This document shows, one piece after another, positions 6,424 to 8,456 of a DNA stretch of 8,456 nucleotides. Position numbers and translations under genes: made by a program. Every line of letters starts with the position of its first letter. The first letter of the stretch is position 1. The notes below the pieces were generated by a model. That model did no database searches. It saw only the letters and a program-made list of their open reading frames with translations, and had not been told where the DNA came from. This DNA is from an uncultured Actinomycetes bacterium (GTDB lineage: Bacteria > Actinomycetota > Acidimicrobiia > Acidimicrobiales > Microtrichaceae): assembly GCA_903941145.1 (NCBI GenBank), contig CAJANQ010000484.1, positions 1-8,456 on the forward strand, given 5' to 3'.

Positions 6424-7341
6424 TTGAGCACCCTGCGCGACTGCCCCGACCTGGGCCTGCCCCACCTGCACCGCGGCAAGGTGCGCGACCTGTTCGACGC
6501 CGGCGACGACCGTCTGCTCATGGTGGCGTCGGACCGGCTGTCGGCGTTCGACGTCGTGATGGACGAGCCCGTGCCCGACAAGGGCCGCGTGCTCACCGCC
6601 ATGTCGGTCCACTGGTTCGAGGCGCTCGAGGGGATCATCGGCAACCACCTGGTCTCGACCGACCTCGCGGACCTGCCCGAGGGGGCGCGCCGCAACGACC
6701 TGGCCGGCCGGGTGATGCTGTGCCGCCGGGCCGAGATGCTGCCGATCGAGTGCATCGTGCGCGGGTACGTCGCCGGCTCTGCCTGGAAGGAGTACCGGCG
6801 CGACGGCACCATCCACGGCATGGCGGTGCCCGCCGGGCTGGTGGAGGCCGACCGCCTGCCCGAGCCCATCTTCACGCCGTCGACCAAGGCCGACGTGGGC
6901 GACCACGACGAGAACATCTCGTTCGACCGGGCCGTGGAGATCGTCGGCGGGGACCTGGCCGAGCAGGCCCGTGAGGTCAGCCTCAAGATGTTCGCCGAGG
7001 CCTCGGCCCGCGCCGAGGCCGCCGGGTTCCTGCTGGCCGACACCAAGTTCGAGCTGGGCCTGGTCACCGACGACGCCGGCAACAAGGTCATGGTCGTGGC
7101 CGACGAGGTGCTCACCCCCGACTCGTCGCGGTTCTGGGCCGTCGAGGACTGGACCCCGGGCGCCACGCCCCACGGCTTTGACAAGCAGCCGGTCCGCGAC
7201 TTTCTGGAGACGCTCGACTGGGGCAAGACCCCGCCGCCGCCGGCCCTGCCCGACTCGGTGATCTCGGCCACCGCGGACCGCTACCGCGCCGCGTACGAGC
7301 GCATCTGCGGCCGGTCGCTCGACGAGTGGCCCGGCGCCTGA
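6424..7341 (+). CDS. purC: SAICAR synthetase (phosphoribosylaminoimidazole-succinocarboxamide synthase)
   Basis: ATP-dependent ligase that joins CAIR, made by PurE, with aspartate to give SAICAR, the substrate of PurB encoded just upstream. At 305 residues it is of the long form (about 300) rather than the roughly 240-residue E. coli form. Motifs: GKVRDLFD (18-25) in the nucleotide-binding lobe, ASDRLSAFDVVM (35-46), ECIVRGYVAGSAWKEY (109-124), STKADVGDHDENIS (153-166), LADTKFELG (204-212) and ADEVLTPDSSRFW (226-238). The start is an unusual TTG, supported by GGAG (6415-6418) five bases upstream and by the N-terminus leading directly into the family; the next in-frame Met is residue 33, too late. 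Only 28 bases separate it from purB and no promoter octamer is present, so it is probably cotranscribed with purB. Confidence 0.96.
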   Translation: MSTLRDCPDLGLPHLHRGKVRDLFDAGDDRLLMVASDRLSAFDVVMDEPVPDKGRVLTAMSVHWFEALEGIIGNHLVSTDLADLPEGARRNDLAGRVMLCRRAEMLPIECIVRGYVAGSAWKEYRRDGTIHGMAVPAGLVEADRLPEPIFTPSTKADVGDHDENISFDRAVEIVGGDLAEQAREVSLKMFAEASARAEAAGFLLADTKFELGLVTDDAGNKVMVVADEVLTPDSSRFWAVEDWTPGATPHGFDKQPVRDFLETLDWGKTPPPPALPDSVISATADRYRAAYERICGRSLDEWPGA

Positions 7342-7394
7342 CGCCGCCCGTGGCGCACCCCGCGACCGACGGTCCTGAGGTGGGTCCCCGGTGT

Positions 7395-7402
7395 GCGAAA
7401 GT
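7395..7402 (+). promoter_or_regulatory. Candidate -10 element for purS-purQ (GCGAAAGT)
   Basis: Fourth copy of GCGARANT, preceded by T so that TGC-GAAAGT also fits an extended -10. Six bases lie between its last T (7402) and the purS ATG (7409), again the spacing expected for a leaderless transcript. The spacer has no good Shine-Dalgarno for purS, which fits that view. Promoter function is inference. Confidence 0.45.
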
Positions 7403-7408
7403 TGGCGC

Positions 7409-7669
7409 ATGATCTTCGACGTCACCGTGGAGGTCCGCCTCCGACCCGGCATTGCCGACCCGCAGGGCGCGACCATCGAACGAGCCCTCCCCGCCCTCGG
7501 CTTCGACGGCGTGCAGGACGTGAAGGTGGGCAAGTCCATCCGCTTCACGATCGAGGCCGCCGACGAGTCCGCGGCCCAGGCCGAGGTCGAGGACCTGTGC
7601 CACCGGTTCCTCACCAACCCGGTGATCGAGGACTCCGTCGTGACCATCGCGGCGGGGGCCAGCGCCTGA
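7409..7669 (+). CDS. purS: FGAM synthase subunit PurS
   Basis: Small 86-residue subunit of the three-part phosphoribosylformylglycinamidine synthase (PurS-PurQ-PurL) found in Gram-positive bacteria and archaea. It bridges PurQ and PurL and helps the ammonia pass between them. The sequence shows the typical short fold: strand FDVTVEVRLRPGIADPQG (3-20), helix TIERALPALGF (22-32), VGKSIRFTIEA (40-50), and the helix before NPVIEDSVV (70-78). ATG at 7409 is chosen over the in-frame GTG at 7391 because the family begins with a strand at residue 2-3 and the candidate promoter at 7395-7402 would leave the GTG untranscribed. The stop overlaps the purQ start by one base (TGATG). Identification rests on size, sequence pattern and the adjacent purQ. 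Confidence 0.93.
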   Translation: MIFDVTVEVRLRPGIADPQGATIERALPALGFDGVQDVKVGKSIRFTIEAADESAAQAEVEDLCHRFLTNPVIEDSVVTIAAGASA

Positions 7670-8343
7670 TGGCGGCCAAGGTCGCGGTCGTCCGCTTCCC
7701 GGGCACCAACTGCGAGTTCGACGTCGTCGAGGCCGTCACGTCGCTCGGCGGACAGGCCGAGATCGTCTTCCACGACCAGACCTCGCTCGGCGGCGCGGAT
7801 GCCGTCGTGGTGGCCGGCGGGTTCGCCCACGGCGACTACCTGCGCCCCGGCGCCATCGCCCGGTTCTCGCCGGTCATGGCCGCCGTCACCGAGTTCGCCG
7901 CCGAGGGCGGCCCGGTCGTCGGCATCTGCAACGGCTTCCAGGTCCTGACCGAGGCCCACCTGCTGCCCGGCGCCCTCCAGAAGAACGCCGGCCTGAAGTT
8001 CCGCTGCCAGATGGCCGACCTGGTGGTCGCCTCCAGCGACTCGGTGCTGACCTCGGAGGCGCAGGTCGGCGACGTGCTGCGCATCCCGATCAACCACTTC
8101 GAGGGCAACTACACCTGCTCGCCCGAGACGCTGGCCGAGCTGCGCGGCGACGACCGGATCGTGGTCCGCTACGCGGACAACCCCAACGGGTCGGTCGACG
8201 ACATCGCCGGCATCTGCAACGAGGGCCGCAACGTGGTGGGGCTCATGCCGCACCCCGAGCGCGCCTGCAACGAACTCTTGGGCTCGGTCGACGGCCAGGT
8301 GATGATCGGGTCGCTGCTGGCCTCGGCCGGCGCCCGCGTCTGA
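7669..8343 (+). CDS. purQ: FGAM synthase glutaminase subunit PurQ
   Basis: Class I glutamine amidotransferase subunit that hydrolyses glutamine and supplies ammonia to PurL for conversion of FGAR to FGAM. The 224-residue protein matches the stand-alone PurQ length. The nucleophile is C87 in GICNGFQVL (85-93); H195 and E197 in MPHPERA (193-199) complete the triad. RFPGTNCEFD (9-18) and GGFAHGDYLRPGAIA (50-64) are typical of PurQ. The start codon shares one base with the purS stop, so translation is probably coupled and the two subunits made in equal amounts. A longer frame reads back to 7393 through purS but that part is a shadow. purL does not follow: the next gene lies on the other strand, so the large subunit must be encoded elsewhere. 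Confidence 0.97.
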   Translation: MAAKVAVVRFPGTNCEFDVVEAVTSLGGQAEIVFHDQTSLGGADAVVVAGGFAHGDYLRPGAIARFSPVMAAVTEFAAEGGPVVGICNGFQVLTEAHLLPGALQKNAGLKFRCQMADLVVASSDSVLTSEAQVGDVLRIPINHFEGNYTCSPETLAELRGDDRIVVRYADNPNGSVDDIAGICNEGRNVVGLMPHPERACNELLGSVDGQVMIGSLLASAGARV

Positions 8344-8347
8344 GTGC

Positions 8348-8385
8348 TCTGACCCGGTGGGTCAGACCTGACCAGGTGGGTCAGG
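8348..8385. repeat. Tandem pair of 17-base palindromic units at the purQ convergent end
   Basis: CTGACCCGGTGGGTCAG (8349-8365) and a copy with one base changed (8368-8384) stand 19 bases apart. Each can fold by itself: the first as an 8-pair stem (8348-8355 with 8359-8366, three-base loop), the second as a 7-pair stem (8367-8373 with 8379-8385, five-base loop). The inner arms can also pair with each other, so alternative folds exist. The second unit contains the stop codon of the opposing gene. A bidirectional terminator is the simplest reading, though there is no T tract. Confidence 0.5.
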
Positions 8386-8456
8386 CGCCGCGGCTGATGC
8401 CGGCGGCCTTGAGGGTCGCGGCGCTCACGCCGACCTCGCGCCACGCGGCGTACGAG
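8381..8456 (-). CDS. 3' end of an unidentified gene running into the right edge
   Basis: A - strand frame with a TGA at 8383-8381 is open to the window edge and gives 24 residues ending VSAATLKAAGISRGA. All 24 codons end in G or C, which in this genome is a strong sign of real coding. The tail is rich in Ala and Gly with a likely helix, but it is too short to assign a family. It converges on purQ with 37 bases between the stops. It does not resemble the C-terminus of PurL or any other purine enzyme that I recognise. The frame is likely; the function is unknown. Confidence 0.55.
   Translation of the reverse strand, partial: SYAAWREVGVSAATLKAAGISRGA

Noticed and set aside
4866..7271. Open - strand frame of 801 codons antisense to purB and purC
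   Set aside because: Long stop-free antisense frames are expected in DNA with such high third-position GC; both genes beneath are certain, and the antisense product is low-complexity with no domain.
7391..7408. Six-codon upstream extension of purS from GTG 7391
   Set aside because: It runs through the candidate promoter element and adds residues before the first strand of a very conserved short protein.
6289..8253. Open - strand frame of 654 codons antisense to purC, purS and purQ
   Set aside because: Same GC artefact; composition rich in Gly, Val, His, Arg and Asp as expected from the reverse complement of coding codons.

Overview
The window is very GC-rich DNA (about 70% by eye), with G or C at nearly every third codon position and frequent GTG/TTG starts. 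The protein sequences look like those of Actinomycetota. Details such as the compact PurD, PurB and the PurA nucleotide-binding segment suggest a lineage near the Acidimicrobiia, but that placement is inference from memory and no search was run.

Layout: almost the whole window is a de novo purine biosynthesis cluster on the + strand. In order it holds purA (adenylosuccinate synthetase), purD (GAR synthetase), purK (N5-CAIR synthetase), purE (N5-CAIR mutase), purB (adenylosuccinate lyase), purC (SAICAR synthetase), purS and purQ (two subunits of FGAM synthase). One small gene on the - strand, between purE and purB, encodes a zinc-finger protein with a B-box-like N-terminus and no obvious link to purine synthesis. 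At the right edge a - strand gene converges on purQ and only its last 24 codons are visible. No tRNA, rRNA, CRISPR array, insertion sequence or phage gene was seen. No stretch over 300 bases lacks a gene.

How the genes work together: PurD makes GAR, PurS and PurQ (with PurL, not in the window) make FGAM, PurK and PurE carboxylate AIR to CAIR, PurC adds aspartate, and PurB releases fumarate both from SAICAR and later from adenylosuccinate. PurA commits IMP to AMP. purF, purN/purT, purM, purL and purH are not here.

The most interesting signal is in the spacers. Each of the four + strand spacers longer than 60 bases (before purD, purE, purB and purS) carries exactly one copy of the octamer GCGARANT. 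I found no other copy on the + strand. In front of purB, purS and a six-codon mini-ORF before purD it lies 6-7 bases from the start codon. That is the geometry expected of a -10 promoter element driving leaderless mRNAs. Inverted repeats without T tracts lie at both convergent gene ends and after purA. I found no sign of a wholly new biological system; the genes themselves are mostly conventional.
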